A stretch of 64,000 nucleotides of DNA from the NCBI GenBank assembly GCA_036426205.1, contig CM071570.1, positions 140,387,048 to 140,451,047 of the forward strand, written 5' to 3'. This DNA is from Ascaphus truei. Lineage: Eukaryota > Chordata > Amphibia > Anura > Ascaphidae. Every line of letters begins with the position of its first letter. Within the stretch, counting starts at the first letter, position 1. The notes beneath the pieces are model-generated. The model was not told where the DNA came from, ran no database searches, and worked only from the letters and a program-made list of their open reading frames with translations. The position numbers were made by a program, and so were the translations under genes. Of this stretch, positions 21,393-32,851 are shown piece after piece.

Positions 21393-21560
21393 TACAGTAT
21401 ATCTATTAAAGCACTATGTACAAATTGGTACTATATAGACTATTGCAAGTAATTAGTCTTTACCACAATCATTTCTTGTGAAGTCTATTAGTTTCGATTA
21501 TTTATTTTACAACTGTATAATAGAATCTTTACATTGTATGTAATGATCCAAGAGTAGATA

Positions 21561-21617
<57 letters not shown>

Positions 21618-22090
21618 TTGTAAAGTGCCAACATATTCCAGAGCGTGTTGCAAGGGAGTTAAAGAGAAATGTAAATTACATAAACAGAGTTACACTACAT
21701 ACCAAATAAGAACAAACAAGCACAAACAGATACAAAAGGTAATGAGGACCATGCTCAGGAGAGCTTACAATCTAGAAAGAATGATGTACAATGTTGAAAC
21801 AAAAGGAAAAGTGGCTTCTCATTGTGAGATGGTTTTGGGGGTATGGATGTTAGATAGTGTGGAGATTGGTCGGGACGAACAGCTGGTCCTAATTGGGTTG
21901 GAGTGGAGAGTTGAATGTTAGAGGTATGCCAAATAGGCTTCCTTGAAAAGGCAAGTTTTATAGGAGTTTTTAAATTTGTGAAAGCTGGTGGAGATTCTCA
22001 TTCAAGAAAATTGGGTGGGTGCAGCACAGGAGAAATCTTGTTGACAGGAGTTAAAGAAGATAATACGGCAGAAAGAAAGGGGGGAGATTT
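21561..22090 (-). mobile_element. L2-type LINE 3' end with (ATT)n tail
   Basis: A pure ATT array (21561-21617) is followed on the minus-strand-reversed layout by the L2-type tail: tttgtaaagtgccaacata, gagagcttacaatctag, then sequence near 21920-21970 whose minus-strand translation reads YKTCLFKEAYLAYL, equivalent to the C-terminal end of L2 ORF2 seen at 58970. It is a 5'-truncated, decayed copy. Confidence 0.55.
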
Positions 22091-22382
22091 CCTACAAATA
22101 ATACATATATATATATATATTGATGAATGTGGCGGTTAGAACATTACACTTGAGTAAGGAAGATACAGTACATTTCAACCAAGTCCTAGCTTTATACAGT
22201 AGGTAAGTTGTACATTTGATAAACACAGCTGCAATTTTACATTATGCTTTGGTGGATTTAGAATTACAAGGCAAAATACATACATAAACATCAATACACT
22301 ATAGTTTTCTTAGATACGGTTATGTAATATACATATGTAGTCTAGTCCTCTGGCTATCATATTTTCTGTGACACTAACAGTA

Positions 22383-22980
22383 TGTCCTGTTAGACACAGG
22401 AACTGTGGGGGTAAGCTCTCATGGAGGCCTAACGTGTTGTTGCAGTCTTGATACACTATTGCTGAATTGAGGGGCTGGCCTAACAACAACCAGAGAGTGT
22501 CATCCCTGAGGAGGATACTGGCTGGGTCACATGCCCATGATGTGATGATGCCTGTTAGTATGGGACCTGCCCTGTTATGGGGCAGGGTTACAAGCCCCTC
22601 CCCTGGGGTACATAAGCGGACACTCTCCCAGAAGTCAGGATGTTTCTTCCCTTCCCAGTGAAGTGGATGTGTTTAACCCTTTTCCCATCAGGGGGTAAGG
22701 GAGCTGAGGAGGGGCCTGCATAGCCTCAAGCCCAGTGGGTCTGCTCCAGGGAACATATATGCTGTAACCAGAATGATGCCAATAAAGATCCTGTTGTATA
22801 CATCTGTTGTGGCCTGTATCAATGGAACACTATATGAGTTGTCAGTAAGGACCATCCTGGCTGCACCAGGATCCTCACTGGTTGGAGGCACTGCGCTTAT
22901 AAGGATCATCACTGAGGGCCTGTCCTGATGTCTCCCCATACCATCACGATGTTCTCGGGACCTTCTGTTTTACCTCACAG
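22383..22980 (+). repeat. LTR-like repeat (copy 1 of 2)
   Basis: It begins TGTCCTGTTAGACA and ends near CCTCACA, with a proximal block (ctgccctgttatggggcagg, gtacataag) and an AATAAA near 22788. The same order of blocks recurs at 45799-46440. Single copies of a TG..CA sequence with promoter and polyadenylation signals suggest solo LTRs; no clean target duplication was found. Confidence 0.5.
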
Positions 22981-23940
22981 GTATGCACCGCACCAAAATA
23001 CAGCGGTAGCTATATGATCTCACTTAGGGTGGGGGGTAAGGTGCTACATATACTATTTTGTTTACTGAGACTTCTGTATTTCTAATCTTAAATGTTAATG
23101 GTGTCATAATTTAGTTCTTTACAAACCAAAATTTAAAAAAAGAGAATTTAAAGCTGATCTATTGATCTAAGGGGCCTGTTCATGAAAATGATATAATGGC
23201 AATTTTTCCATGGAACACCACTATATGCACCTCTTTGCATTCATTAATCTATTATCGCTCAAGCAAAAGTTTACCTACCTCTCTCTAACAAAGCCCAAAT
23301 TTGCAAGTTTCAGAGAGATGAGATTTATGGCAGTGGTTTTCCTGGTTATATGACATTTCACAACTAATGAATAGTCTATGAATATATCATTTTGAATTCT
23401 TGTCATATTTGTGGAGATGGCCAACTTTTTTGCCAACATTCAAATTCACCAAAAATATTGCATTTATATGCAAATATTCAAGGAATTACACTTTTTTCAT
23501 GATTTTCCTAATTTAAACAAAGCCTTAAAAATGTGTGTGTCAGCCTAATTGTACAAGCGTTCCAAGTGCTACCTGTATATATTGTATCCCAAACACACCT
23601 TTAAACATGTGGAGATACGTATGCACCAAAAGGACCATACCTGAGATACCTTGGAGATATGCTAATCTAAATAATTTGAATATTCTTTGCATTTGAAAAG
23701 TAGCATATTTCCCAGATGTGCTCTCCCTCTCTCTCATACTGTAATTTTAGGATGAATTTGTGAATAGTTGCCAGGGGCAGAATTGCATACATTTGCACAC
23801 ATTTTTTAACCAAAAAACATGTCGCTGAATATTCATCAGTGCTGCAAATATTACAAAAAATGTGTCAAAAGTTTTGAAAAAAATAAACATTTACCATCTC
23901 TGGAGTACTTATTTGCATATCAAAGGTTCATAAAAGTGGG
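22981..23940. other. Unassigned AT-rich DNA
   Basis: No gene or repeat array recognised. Confidence 0.5.
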
Positions 23941-24175
23941 ACCAATGGTTCCAGGCAGGCAGCAACAAGGTACTAAATGGTCCAGGCAGGAACATGGGAC
24001 TGAGGGGTCAAGGCAGGCCGCAACGCAGGGCCAGTGGCTGAAAAGAAAATAATTAAAGGACAAAAGCAATGAAAAAATATAAAAATAAACATAAGTAGCA
24101 ACATCAACACCAATGTGGGTCCAAGGTTTCTAGACAGGCAGCAATGCAGCACCAAGGGTTCCAGGCAGGCACTGT
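23941..24175 (+). repeat. Degenerate short repeats of ggttccaggcaggcagcaa
   Basis: Variants occur near 23947, 23977, 24007, 24118 and 24158 with irregular spacing. Interrupted by A-rich sequence. Confidence 0.45.
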
Positions 24176-24180
24176 TTAAT

Positions 24181-25114
24181 TAATGTGGAATAATTAGACA
24201 TAATAAAAGTTTGCGCAATTTTTTGTTTCGCAATGAACCGCAAAATTAGCAAAACATTTTTTGCATGGTCATACAGATGTAGCAAGATTTACGGTTTTTG
24301 ATACTGTGAAAAGGTGCGAGATTATAGCCGCGTGAATAGTTTATTCTCTGTGGCTCTTTCTCGTGCAGAATTATTTGAGAAGTTCTTTACAGTATATAAT
24401 TGCAATTCAGTATGTGTCTGGCAGATGGTGCACTGAATATCTTTGCAAATGGCCACAGTCTACTACATTTTATGTTTTTGAAATCGATGAATGGAAGTGT
24501 GCAATGGTTCCTAGATTACGAGACCATTATGGTTTATTTATTGCATACACCAGATGGTGCACTGAATACACTACAGTATCTTTACCCATGCAATGTTGCA
24601 CCTGCAAAAAAATTGCAGCAGTTTTTACAAGGTACAATGTGCGGTTTGACCTTGTATATATTTCTATCACAAGAAGTTGCTTGCACATATAGAAAGAAAA
24701 AGTTACTTTGAGATACATACAGATGCAGCCAGATGGTTGGTCACATAGTCGGCCAGGAAACGGTTAATGGCAACTTCCTGACAACTGCGTGCTTAAATTT
24801 ATGCTGTTCAGCTCCATAGACCCCCTGCTTGAATAATATGTTATTAAAATATAATAAAAGCCACGCAATCTCCTGTTTGAGGTGCACAGAGAGAGTGAAT
24901 GATTCTGTCTACTCTTGCTATGTGTCTCTTTCAGACTTGTGCAGCCCACTAGGATTAACGCAGTGGGAGTCCCATTAAGATGCAGGGAACCCCGCTGTGT
25001 TCATCCTGATGGGTCATTCCCATTTTGCTGTGAGCGCTCCAAGTTTGGCTGCAGTTCACCAGCACATGTGTTGTGGCAGGTTTGAGATACAACTGGCTGC
25101 ATCTGTATTGCTGC
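24181..25114. other. Unassigned DNA upstream of the forkhead remnant
   Basis: A direct repeat of cagatggtgcactgaata lies near 24422 and 24551. Otherwise nothing is recognised; no promoter can be supported. Confidence 0.4.
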
Positions 25115-25591
25115 ATGGAAGAGAACAGCAATGAAGAATTGGGGCAAAGACCTCCATATTCATATGTGGCTTTGATATATTTTGCCATTCTGAGAAGAAG
25201 GTCTCCCTCTGTGACATCAACCTGTATATTATCACACAGTTCTCCTTCTAAGAGTACAATAAGAAAAGGTGGGAAAAAAGCAGCTGGGGACAACCTGACC
25301 CTGAATAAATTCTTTATTAGAATATCCTGTGGCAAGGGAGTATTGGGTGGGTACTGGACCCTAGATCCATCTTTTAATGATATGTTCCATATCGGCAACT
25401 TCCGTTGGAAGAATAGACCTCCCTCACCCCAGTACAATCCGATGAATGTGCAGTGTATGATCAATTCCTACAACTATCTGTCCTCACTTGAGTACAACTT
25501 CTACAATGGGATAAACCACAATTACAGTATGCAGCCACCCAATTTTCAGCCTACCCATGGAAAATTAAGGTATAATCAGTTTAACATTTAA
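25115..25591 (+). pseudogene. Forkhead (FOX) domain pseudogene
   Basis: ATG at 25115 starts MEENSNEELG and then GQRPPYSYVALIYFAIL, the start of a forkhead winged-helix domain. The next part of the domain lies in the +1 frame: VSLCDINLYIITQFSF, followed by TAA where the family has Tyr, then EYNKKRW. The original frame resumes with DNLTLNKFF, equivalent to the end of the recognition helix (N-S-I-R-H-N-L-S-L-N), whose S-I-R-H part is lost. The strand and wing follow as YWTLDPSFNDMFHIGNFR. So two compensating frameshifts and one stop break the DNA-binding helix. The tail to TAA 25589-25591 is Asn/Tyr/Pro-rich and unrecognised. NLTLN hints at a FoxE-like class, weakly. There is no intron, so a decayed single-exon gene or retrocopy are both possible. 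Confidence 0.75.
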
Positions 25592-26284
25592 TGAACCGTG
25601 TATGCATTCCCTATAGTTCAAATACAAGAAGTACGCACATGCGCAAATTCAATGAACCACATATATGTTCCACCCAGGCAAAGAGTACATACCCTCCCCC
25701 CAGCACCAAGACGCGGGGCTGTCGCTATAAGAAAACAAAGACACACGCTCATGTGAATGCAACCACCCTTCCCCCAGAATATGCCATACCCTGTACCTTA
25801 GTGTAAAATAGAAATATTTTGTAATATGTATATTGATGACATTAACACACACATTCCCAGTTAGCTCAAACTCTAACACCCACCTCTTCCTGAGAGTGTG
25901 ACACAGCATTTATTACCAGTTTCTCTATTTGACATTGTCTGCATTATGTATTTTTGTTGGTTTTTAAGGTGTCGCTTCCTGACAGGATGCATAGAGTCAT
26001 CATTGCATTATCATTTCATACACTATGCATTAGGCGTTATATGGCTGAGTGCTTTCAGCATTTATATATTGACCTAGATTCCAGTCAGCCACGTCATCCA
26101 CACGTGTGTATATATGTTTTATTCCCTCACATTTTTTTGCACATTTACGGTGAGCACATCAGGTGTTTCACATGTTTCGCTTAACTTGCAGTTACAATGT
26201 GTATTTTGCACGTTCCTGAAATAGTTAATCTATCCAGGTATCAGCTCCAGATCAGTTTAGCCCATGCGCACTCTCTCCGGTTAT
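25592..26284. other. Unassigned DNA downstream of the forkhead remnant
   Basis: No further exon or repeat recognised; CA/TA-rich stretches only. Confidence 0.4.
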
Positions 26285-27260
26285 CTAAGATATCGCTGGA
26301 TAAATATGTTCCCTTTCCTTCCTCCTTTCTAAAAAAGAGAAATTAGTTTTGTTTGCAGGTGTAGGTAAGGGTGTGTATGAAACACTTTCTGCCTCACTTT
26401 CTGATTCAATATCCGTAAGAACAGTATATTTATTATTCGTAGCAATAGGCGCTTGTTGTGATTTGATCAATGCGTCATAACGTTCTTTTGCTTTTTTTTG
26501 TTGAAGATCAAGATTTTTGTCATGTGTAGGTAATTTGACCTCCACAACTGGTGTGGGAATTAGAATATTATTACTTGGTCTTTTGAACTCATAAGTAGAC
26601 CCTTTCTGAGCTGTTTTACCCCAATGGGCTCTTCCAATTTTCTCACCTATTGTTGAGTTATCCTGCTTAGTAGCCGGTTTTTTATTTTCTAATTTTTTAG
26701 CTTGATTCTCTTTTGATTTCTTATTCCAGGTGCGCTGAATTCCCGTGTCATAGTCATTTTTATCCCTGAAAAATTTCCTTTGCTTACTTTGAACAATTTC
26801 CAGTTCCATCTGATCTAGCCTTTTTTTTTTTAAAGTAGGCTCCAATAGAAGCAATTCATTGCTATCTTTAAAAGGCTCCAATTGCCCTTGTAAATCTGAA
26901 ATTTGCTCATCTAGTTGAATTAAAGATTTTTTACGATGATAAATATAGTTTCATTAAGGAGAAGGAACATAAATCTAAAATTTCGTTCCACTCCTTCATG
27001 AAAACAACATTGTGTGTATCAGATGTAGGTGATTTTGAAACTCTCAAACCTCTAGGGATGCAGTGATTTTATAAATATTTGCTCAGTGTGGTAACCTCCC
27101 ACCATTGTCTACTTTCTATGGTGAGGGTTCTCTCCAACTGAGCCAATATTGGATGAAAATCATCTGTAATATTATCAGTAACATGAATAGAGTTTGGATC
27201 ACTAAAAATATGATCAACATTAACATTACTACGTGCCCTTAATGAAAATAAAGAACTCAT
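26285..27260 (-). pseudogene. Lysine-rich ORF, broken; possibly a PLE-associated reading frame
   Basis: On the minus strand, 27260-27069 starts MSSLFSLRARSNVNVDHIF and includes LTIESRQWWEVTTLSKYL. The next stretch continues in another frame with PRGLRVSKSPTSD and FMKEWNEILDLCSFSLMKL, and then 26881-26285 gives a Lys/Glu/Gln-rich, coiled-coil-prone region (LKKKRLDQMELEIVQSKQ) with a low-complexity tail. The pieces read as one protein of about 325 residues split by two frameshifts. I do not recognise a catalytic domain. Because similar terminal sequence to PLE repeats surrounds it, the N-terminal part of a retroelement protein is the likeliest guess. Confidence 0.45.
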
Positions 27261-27724
27261 TATAATACTAGACTAGTACGTGATAAGTGAATAGAATAAA
27301 AATAAAATCTAAATAAAGCAGCTTACATCAATTGTACAAAACACAAACAAAGAAAAAAGAGGTGATGTAGAATAGCGCTAATGATGGAGTGATAGTCCGT
27401 ACACTCTAAATAAGAGCAACCCCCATGGGGTCTGAGGCAGCCTGGTGGGACACTGATAGTATAATCAGAAAAAAACAGAAACAAAGGTTAAAGAGATACC
27501 GGTGCCTAATTAGTCCAATTAGGAGTTAGTCCTGGATATCTAGATGAAATAGTTCAAGTCCCAAGGTTGACAACTTGTAATCAAGGGTAGTATTGATGTA
27601 GATTCCTCCGTATGTTGAGGAACATGAAATGAAAAGAACACAGAATTTAGTGCAACACAGCTAACAAAAAATCTTGACAGACATAGACTCACAAACCAGC
27701 ACAGACAAGACACACAAACGCAAA
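27261..27724. other. Unassigned DNA upstream of the lysine-rich ORF
   Basis: No coding signal. It could be the 5' terminal region of the same retroelement on the minus strand. Confidence 0.3.
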
Positions 27725-28440
27725 GCTGAAAAATAAAAATTGTTTAATACAACTATAAAATAATAATATGCAAATACAAATACATAGTTACATAAGTGAA
27801 CAGGGTATACAGTATACTGTATACAAGACATTGCATGCACAGTAAAAGATAATATATATTATAGGCTGTAACAGGGACTTATCCCTGTTAAAGAAACTAT
27901 CTCTAAAATCCAGCAGGGATCTGGTTAAAGGAACAGGCTCAATAAAGCCAAGATATAATTTCACCCAAATCGGTCTCCATTATATTTACCTCTGCACACA
28001 TCTCTTACATAGGCGTATGTAACAGTTATAGACCAGATTAAAATGTGAGACAGCTTTAGTTTTGAAAGATCTTAGACTGGTGGCGGATGCGAGAGTCTCT
28101 GGTAGATTGTTCCAGTTTTGAGGTGCTCGGTAAGAGGAGGAGCGGCAGGATGCTTTGCTGAACCATGGGATCATGAACAGTCTTATGGAGTCAGATCTCA
28201 GATAAGGGATGCATGTGGTAGGGGTGAGGAGCTTGTTCAGATAGACGGTAGCGTGCCCAGAAAGTATTTGAAGGCAAGACAGGAAAGATGAACTTTGCGC
28301 CTAGACTCAGTGATGACCAATCTAGTTCTTTGAGCATTTTGCAGTGATGTGTCTTGTAGTAGCATTGCAGAACAAAACGGCATATTGAATTGTAGAGGGT
28401 ATTAAGTTTGCTAAGGTGGGTTTGGGGTGCCGAGCCATAT
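27725..28440 (-). mobile_element. CR1/Rex1-group LINE 3' fragment
   Basis: The minus strand follows the C-terminal coding part and 3' UTR of the 16.9-19.1 kb LINE (MIPWFSKASCRSSSYRAPQN, NNLPETLASATSL). It is interrupted by the 143-bp LTR-like insertion at 27867-28009. The last bases before the A-rich end have diverged. Confidence 0.8.
27867..28009. mobile_element. 143-bp mini-LTR-like insertion with TSD taggc
   Basis: The insert begins TGTAACAGGG, ends TCTCTTACA, and is flanked by taggc at 27862-27866 and 28010-28014. It interrupts the LINE 3' UTR exactly. Both ends match those of the 656-bp repeat at 55334-55989, but the middle is largely missing, so it is a short internal-deletion derivative or a very small LTR. 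TG..CA ends and a 5-bp duplication indicate integrase-mediated insertion. Confidence 0.75.
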
Positions 28441-29040
28441 ACATATCAAGATGAGAAAGAGCTTTACTCTCGAAATGAGTTGGTGGGGGCTTTTTGGGCT
28501 CCATTATGTAGCTTGTAGCTAAAGATCCATTACATTTTCATTTTTATGGGTGCACACTCTCTTGCAATTTATTCCTTGGTATATACCGGTGCAAGTAGTG
28601 CTCTATTTTTCCTGAATTTTGATCTACATAAGATGGGACACACTTACTTGGGGTAAAAAAAACTAGACTTGTCTAGCTTTTTGGCACATTAAACAAGAGT
28701 CTTTAGTTAATTGGGACTTGCCCAAAACACAAAATCCTTATCCTGGAACACAAATCAGCAAGAAGTTTGAGACACCACCACTCCCTTCTCTCCTGAGGAC
28801 TTGAAATTACTTTACCGGGACTTAACTCCAAATGTCCTGGAACTAAAATCAGCTTGAAATCCCAGCGGCGATCACCACTTTCGTTTTTGAGTACATGGTC
28901 CCAAAAAGCTGGACCTAGAAAATATTTAGCCTTGAAATTTCTGAAGTCGGTCTCTTGCTATTTCACAAGAGCATCTTTTGATTGTTTCGAATTTCCCGCT
29001 TGACTTCTGGCACTTAGAATCTCTCCAGGTGTTTTGCTGA
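28441..29040. other. Unassigned DNA
   Basis: No gene recognised. The stretch 28640-29040 may belong, with 29787-30020 and 33673-34440, to one older LTR element cut apart by later insertions; this is inferred only from continuity of style. Confidence 0.3.
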
Positions 29041-29045
29041 GACGA

Positions 29046-29781
29046 TGTAAGGTCCGCCGCCAAGCCCCGCCCCTCAGGCACGCCCCGCGGCAGTAGAACA
29101 GGGTCGCACGCTCTTAGACCTACGTGCGCACAAAGGAGCGGCGTCGCTGAGGCACGACTTCAGAGCTGGATCAACACACCCACGCCATCACTCGACTACC
29201 ACTCCGTGCCACGCACAGCCCACACGTGCGCGTCACTGAACCACCAATAAGCTGGATCGCTGGTATTCTCTCACCTGATGCTGATTGATGTTCCTTCCTT
29301 CAGAGGGTTTTTCACGCCTAAGTACCTGATTGGATCCTTACCCTTTATTAGCTGGGTTCTCCTACTCCTTCATTGCTGAGCATAAACCTTTGTTTATGCG
29401 TTGTGCTTGCTGCTGTTTCGTTTGTTCCTGCACTGTTATACCTTGACCCTTGCTTGTATTTTGACCAGTACATTCTCCAGTCCTGAACTTTGGCTTCACT
29501 TCGGATTCCTACTCTCTCCTACCCTTTGACCCCAGCTACGTACCACAACAATTCTACCCTCTATACCCCTGGACCACGGCTCACGGACATCGACCATTCT
29601 CAACCCTCCTACACTGAACCACAGCAAGTACCTTGACAAACCCGACCTCTATAAACCTGACCCGGCTACACAACTTGGATTACGCACTCCGGACCGGACT
29701 GCGTGGTTGTAGGTCGGTGCCCATACATCCCCACCTCAGCCCCGCGGTCTTAGTCCTGTTTGTGGTGAGCGCAGCGTGACA
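29046..29781 (+). repeat. Solo LTR of a gypsy-type element (736 bp)
   Basis: It runs from TGTAAGGTCC to GCGCAGCGTGACA, ending in the same pattern as the gypsy LTRs (cccacctcag..cgg..tgtggtgagc). Flanks are gacga (29041-29045) and gagga (29782-29786), a 5-bp duplication with one mismatch. No internal region adjoins, so this is a solo LTR left by LTR recombination. Confidence 0.7.
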
Positions 29782-30621
29782 GAGGATTCTTATAGTATTT
29801 TGGAGGCCATTCACAAAATACTACAACCAATCACAGCATGGGAATTTTCTTACCAGCCTATAAGAGCGATGCCGGTCTTGTGAAGCAGGGCAAGCGGATT
29901 TCCTGAATCAGCGAAGGGCATGCACAAATTTGCCACTTTAACCCCGTGCTATTCAGAAGCCACTCACTGGGTTAGGCTCCTCCAAGTCCGGTGGGGCAAA
30001 TGGTAGTCCGGCGGACTTCCATTCATCCCAGGTGGAAACAAAAGAAAACAGCGCACAATGCCAAATGGTGAAGCAAGTTCAACAATATAATTGAAATTAA
30101 AGGGGTAATATATCTGCGTACATAATAAAGGTTGGTAAAGTGCATTTAGTGTGTTTCACACTGATTACCACTCGGCAGCTGCTGTCAGGAGAGTCAGGTG
30201 CTTACTTCTCTCAGCTAGTGCCACTCCGTTGGTTCTGGGGCAAGGCGTCAGTCTTTCACTCCCAAGGGGGTTTCCCTTCAAGCAGCCAGGCTCAGCTGCA
30301 AGTATTGGTGCTCAATGAGACCACTCCGGCTTCCAAGCCGTCTGGAGCAGCTCCTGTGACTCAGCAGGTAGATCCTCTGCACGGAGGTTAGACCACAGCT
30401 TGCAGGGGCACACTCGGCGTGCCACGATGCCGCTCCGTCGCGGGACGCTGTGTGATGACGTCACTGTCTCCACAGCAGTGATGGAATCGGCAGGGAGGTG
30501 ATACAGTCTCACAAAGTCTCTCATAAAGGCCCAAAACAGCACACAGGATTGATAATAGCAGGGCAAAGCCAATGAATAGGCAATAACAATTAAAAGCAGA
30601 TATAAGGCAATAGAAATATAA

Positions 30622-30660
30622 CATCCAACGCGTTTCGTAGAATTAACTACTTCTTCAGGG
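30622..30660 (-). other. Hairpin with CTGAAGAAG and CGAAACGCG (left arm)
   Basis: On the minus strand ctgaagaa, stem gtag/ctac with a 6-base loop, then gaaacgcgttgg. The order resembles a hammerhead core (CUGANGA, stem II, GAAA), but an extra A lies before the stem, so it is not canonical. Confidence 0.35.
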
Positions 30661-31046
30661 AATAATTAGGCCATTACCCAGAGGTCTTAAATACCTCACA
30701 AAGATACCTTATTGGTTGACCAATTAAGAATAAACCAATCATCTAAAATAGGTAATGGTCAGTGTGATAGGGAAGATGTGTAATTTACTTTTAAAACAAC
30801 AACTTTATTAACAAAAGAAAAAAATACATATTAAATTAAACCTTACATATAAACAAAACCTAGCATAAATAATTAAAACCATGCTGGAATAAAAGAAACA
30901 CAATATTAGTTGACTTAAAATAGACACCATCATTAATTATATAAAAAGATGTAACTAGAAATAGAGAATAGAACGAAGCAAGGAAAACAAAGATACAAAG
31001 ATCAATAGTACATCCCCTAGGTTCAAAGGTGCGGAGGGCTAAAGAT

Positions 31047-31640
31047 TTAATAAAGTGCCCAAATGTCCACATCCTCATTTAACCCCTTAGGGGACATAGT
31101 ATCTAACTTGTGTATCCAATATGTCTCTTTGGAAGATAGTGTTTTGACTCTGTCCCCACCTCTTCTATTTACAGGAATAAACTGAATCCCCTTAAAAGTG
31201 AGACTTGACGGATCTTTATTATGGTGTACCAAAAAGTGTCTGGATACACTATGTTTTTCGAAACCATTTATTTCTGACGTGTTCCTGGATACGGACCTTA
31301 AGGCTGCGTTTGGTTCTGCCTACGTATTGATACCCACACGCACATTCCAATAAGTATACAATGTGTGTGGATGTACATAAAATAAAGTCATCAATATTAA
31401 AAACTTCCTTAGTAATTTGTGAATAAAATGTGTGTTTGTCAGGATGTTGGTATTTGCAAATCGTGCACTTACCACAGATATAGTTGCCCTTTGGTTTAGG
31501 CCCTAGCCAATTCTTTTGCGATGTGGTATTGTTATTACTTATAAAAACATCACTAGGTGCTAACAAGTTTTTGATATTTTTGGCTCTCCTATAAATAAAC
31601 CGTGGTTTGGTGTTTAAATGTTATCCCAAAATAGGATCAT
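31047..31640 (-). pseudogene. PLE GIY-YIG endonuclease region, left arm
   Basis: Minus strand from about 31640: KPRFIYRRAKNIKNLLAPSD (end of the reverse transcriptase region), then GNYICGKCTICKYQHPDKH with paired cysteines, then the GIY-YIG module CACGYQYVGRTKRSLKVRIQ and EHV. A 5-bp deletion relative to the right arm (at the codons after EHVRN, about 31265) shifts the frame; the C-terminal part resumes at 31232 and ends at 31047. GIY-YIG nicks target DNA to prime reverse transcription. This copy is broken by the deletion. Confidence 0.82.
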
Positions 31641-31648
31641 TGCACAAT

Positions 31649-32006
31649 AAATATTGATGACTTTATTTTATGTACATCCACACACATTGTATACTTATTG
31701 GAATGTGCGTGTGGATATCAGTATGTAGGCAGAACCAAACGCAGCCTTAAGGTCCGTATCCAGGAACACGTCAGAAATATTAAAAATGGTTTCGAAAAAC
31801 ATAGTGTATCCAGACACTTTTTGGTACACCATAATAAAGATCCGTCAAGTCTCACTTTTAAGGGGATTCAGTTTATTCCTGTAAATAGAAGAGGTGGGGA
31901 CAGAGTCAAAACACTATCTTCCAAAGAGACATATTGGATACACAAGTTAGATACTATGTCCCCTAAGGGGTTAAATGAGGATGTGGACATTTGGGCACTT
32001 TATTAA
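31649..32006 (+). pseudogene. PLE GIY-YIG endonuclease region, right arm (5'-truncated, frame intact)
   Basis: The copy begins abruptly at the centre of the palindrome with codons for IDDFILCTSTHIVYLL and carries the GIY-YIG module GYQYVGRTKRSLKVRIQEHV, then SRHFLVHHNKDPSSL and a conserved C-terminal end (KETYWIHKLDTMSPKGLNED) stopping at 32006. The frame is open throughout, but the reverse transcriptase and start are missing, so it is a dead fragment by truncation. Compared with the left arm it keeps the five bases lost there. Confidence 0.82.
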
Positions 32007-32394
32007 ATCTTCAGCCCTCCGCCCCTTTGAACCTAGGGGATGTACTATTGATCTTTGTATCTCTGTTTTCCTTGCATCGTTCTATTCTTTATTTCTAGTT
32101 ACATCTTTATATATATTTAATGATGGTGTCTATTTTAAGTCAACTAATATTGTGTTTCTTTTATTCCAGCATGGTTTTAATTATTTATGCTAGGTTTTGT
32201 TTATATGTAAGGTTTAATTTAATATGTATTTTTTTCTTTTGTTAATAAAGTTGTTGTTTTAAAAGTAAATTACACATCTTCCCTATCACACTGACAATTA
32301 CCTATTTTAGATGATTGGTTTATTCTTAATTGGTCAACCAATAAGGTATCTTTGTGAGGTATTTAAGACCTCTGGGTAATGGCCTAATTATTCC

Positions 32395-32428
32395 CTGAAG
32401 AAGTAGTTAATTCTACGAAACGCGTTGG
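32395..32428 (+). other. Hairpin with CTGAAGAAG and CGAAACGCG (right arm)
   Basis: Same motif as at 30622-30660 in the mirror position: ctgaagaa, gtag, ttaatt, ctac, gaaacgcg. It precedes the terminal region of the PLE copy. Confidence 0.35.
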
Positions 32429-32452
32429 ATGTTATATTTCTATTGCCTTATA

Positions 32453-32851
32453 CTGCACCGACACACTTTATTCGAGCAAATACCCAGTATGTACCTGGCA
32501 GATACCTGGAATGCGCCGCTCCTCACCTCTGACAAGCCCCGTTGCGTTTGCCTTCCCAGCCTGGGTTCATGCCTGGCTGACGGGCGGCTGATCTGTTAAA
32601 TGATAATGATTAGGATTTAATAGGCTGCAATGCTTCGCGTGTCTACCAGATGGCATAAATTCATGAATTGTAATGCAGTATATATATATATATACTGTGC
32701 AGTATTGCAGCCAGCGGGAATAAAATGCTTCAATCCCTGCCTGGAAAATAACCCAATGCACTCGGGCAGAAAACAGTCACAAACCTCAATACACCCGGGT
32801 ATACCCGAATTCGTGGGACTAGCCGAGCTCGAATAAAGTGTGTCGCCAGTG
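32453..32851. mobile_element. 399-bp MITE inside the right PLE arm, TA duplication
   Basis: The left arm keeps the uninterrupted sequence ccttatatctgctttt (seen in reverse near 30595-30612), while in the right arm the insert sits between two copies of TA (32451-32452, 32852-32853). Ends are ctgcaccgacacacttt and its imperfect complement aaagtgtgtcgccagtg. A short TA array lies near 32680. The ends match those of the MITE at 8318-8676. Confidence 0.85.

Noticed and set aside
24955..25464. 169-codon minus-strand frame
   Set aside because: It is the shadow of the forkhead pseudogene; the plus strand has the domain motifs.
30312..30624. Mirrored 78-100-codon frames here and at 32840-33314
   Set aside because: They are in the PLE terminal region of the palindrome; the identical frames on both arms only reflect the duplication.
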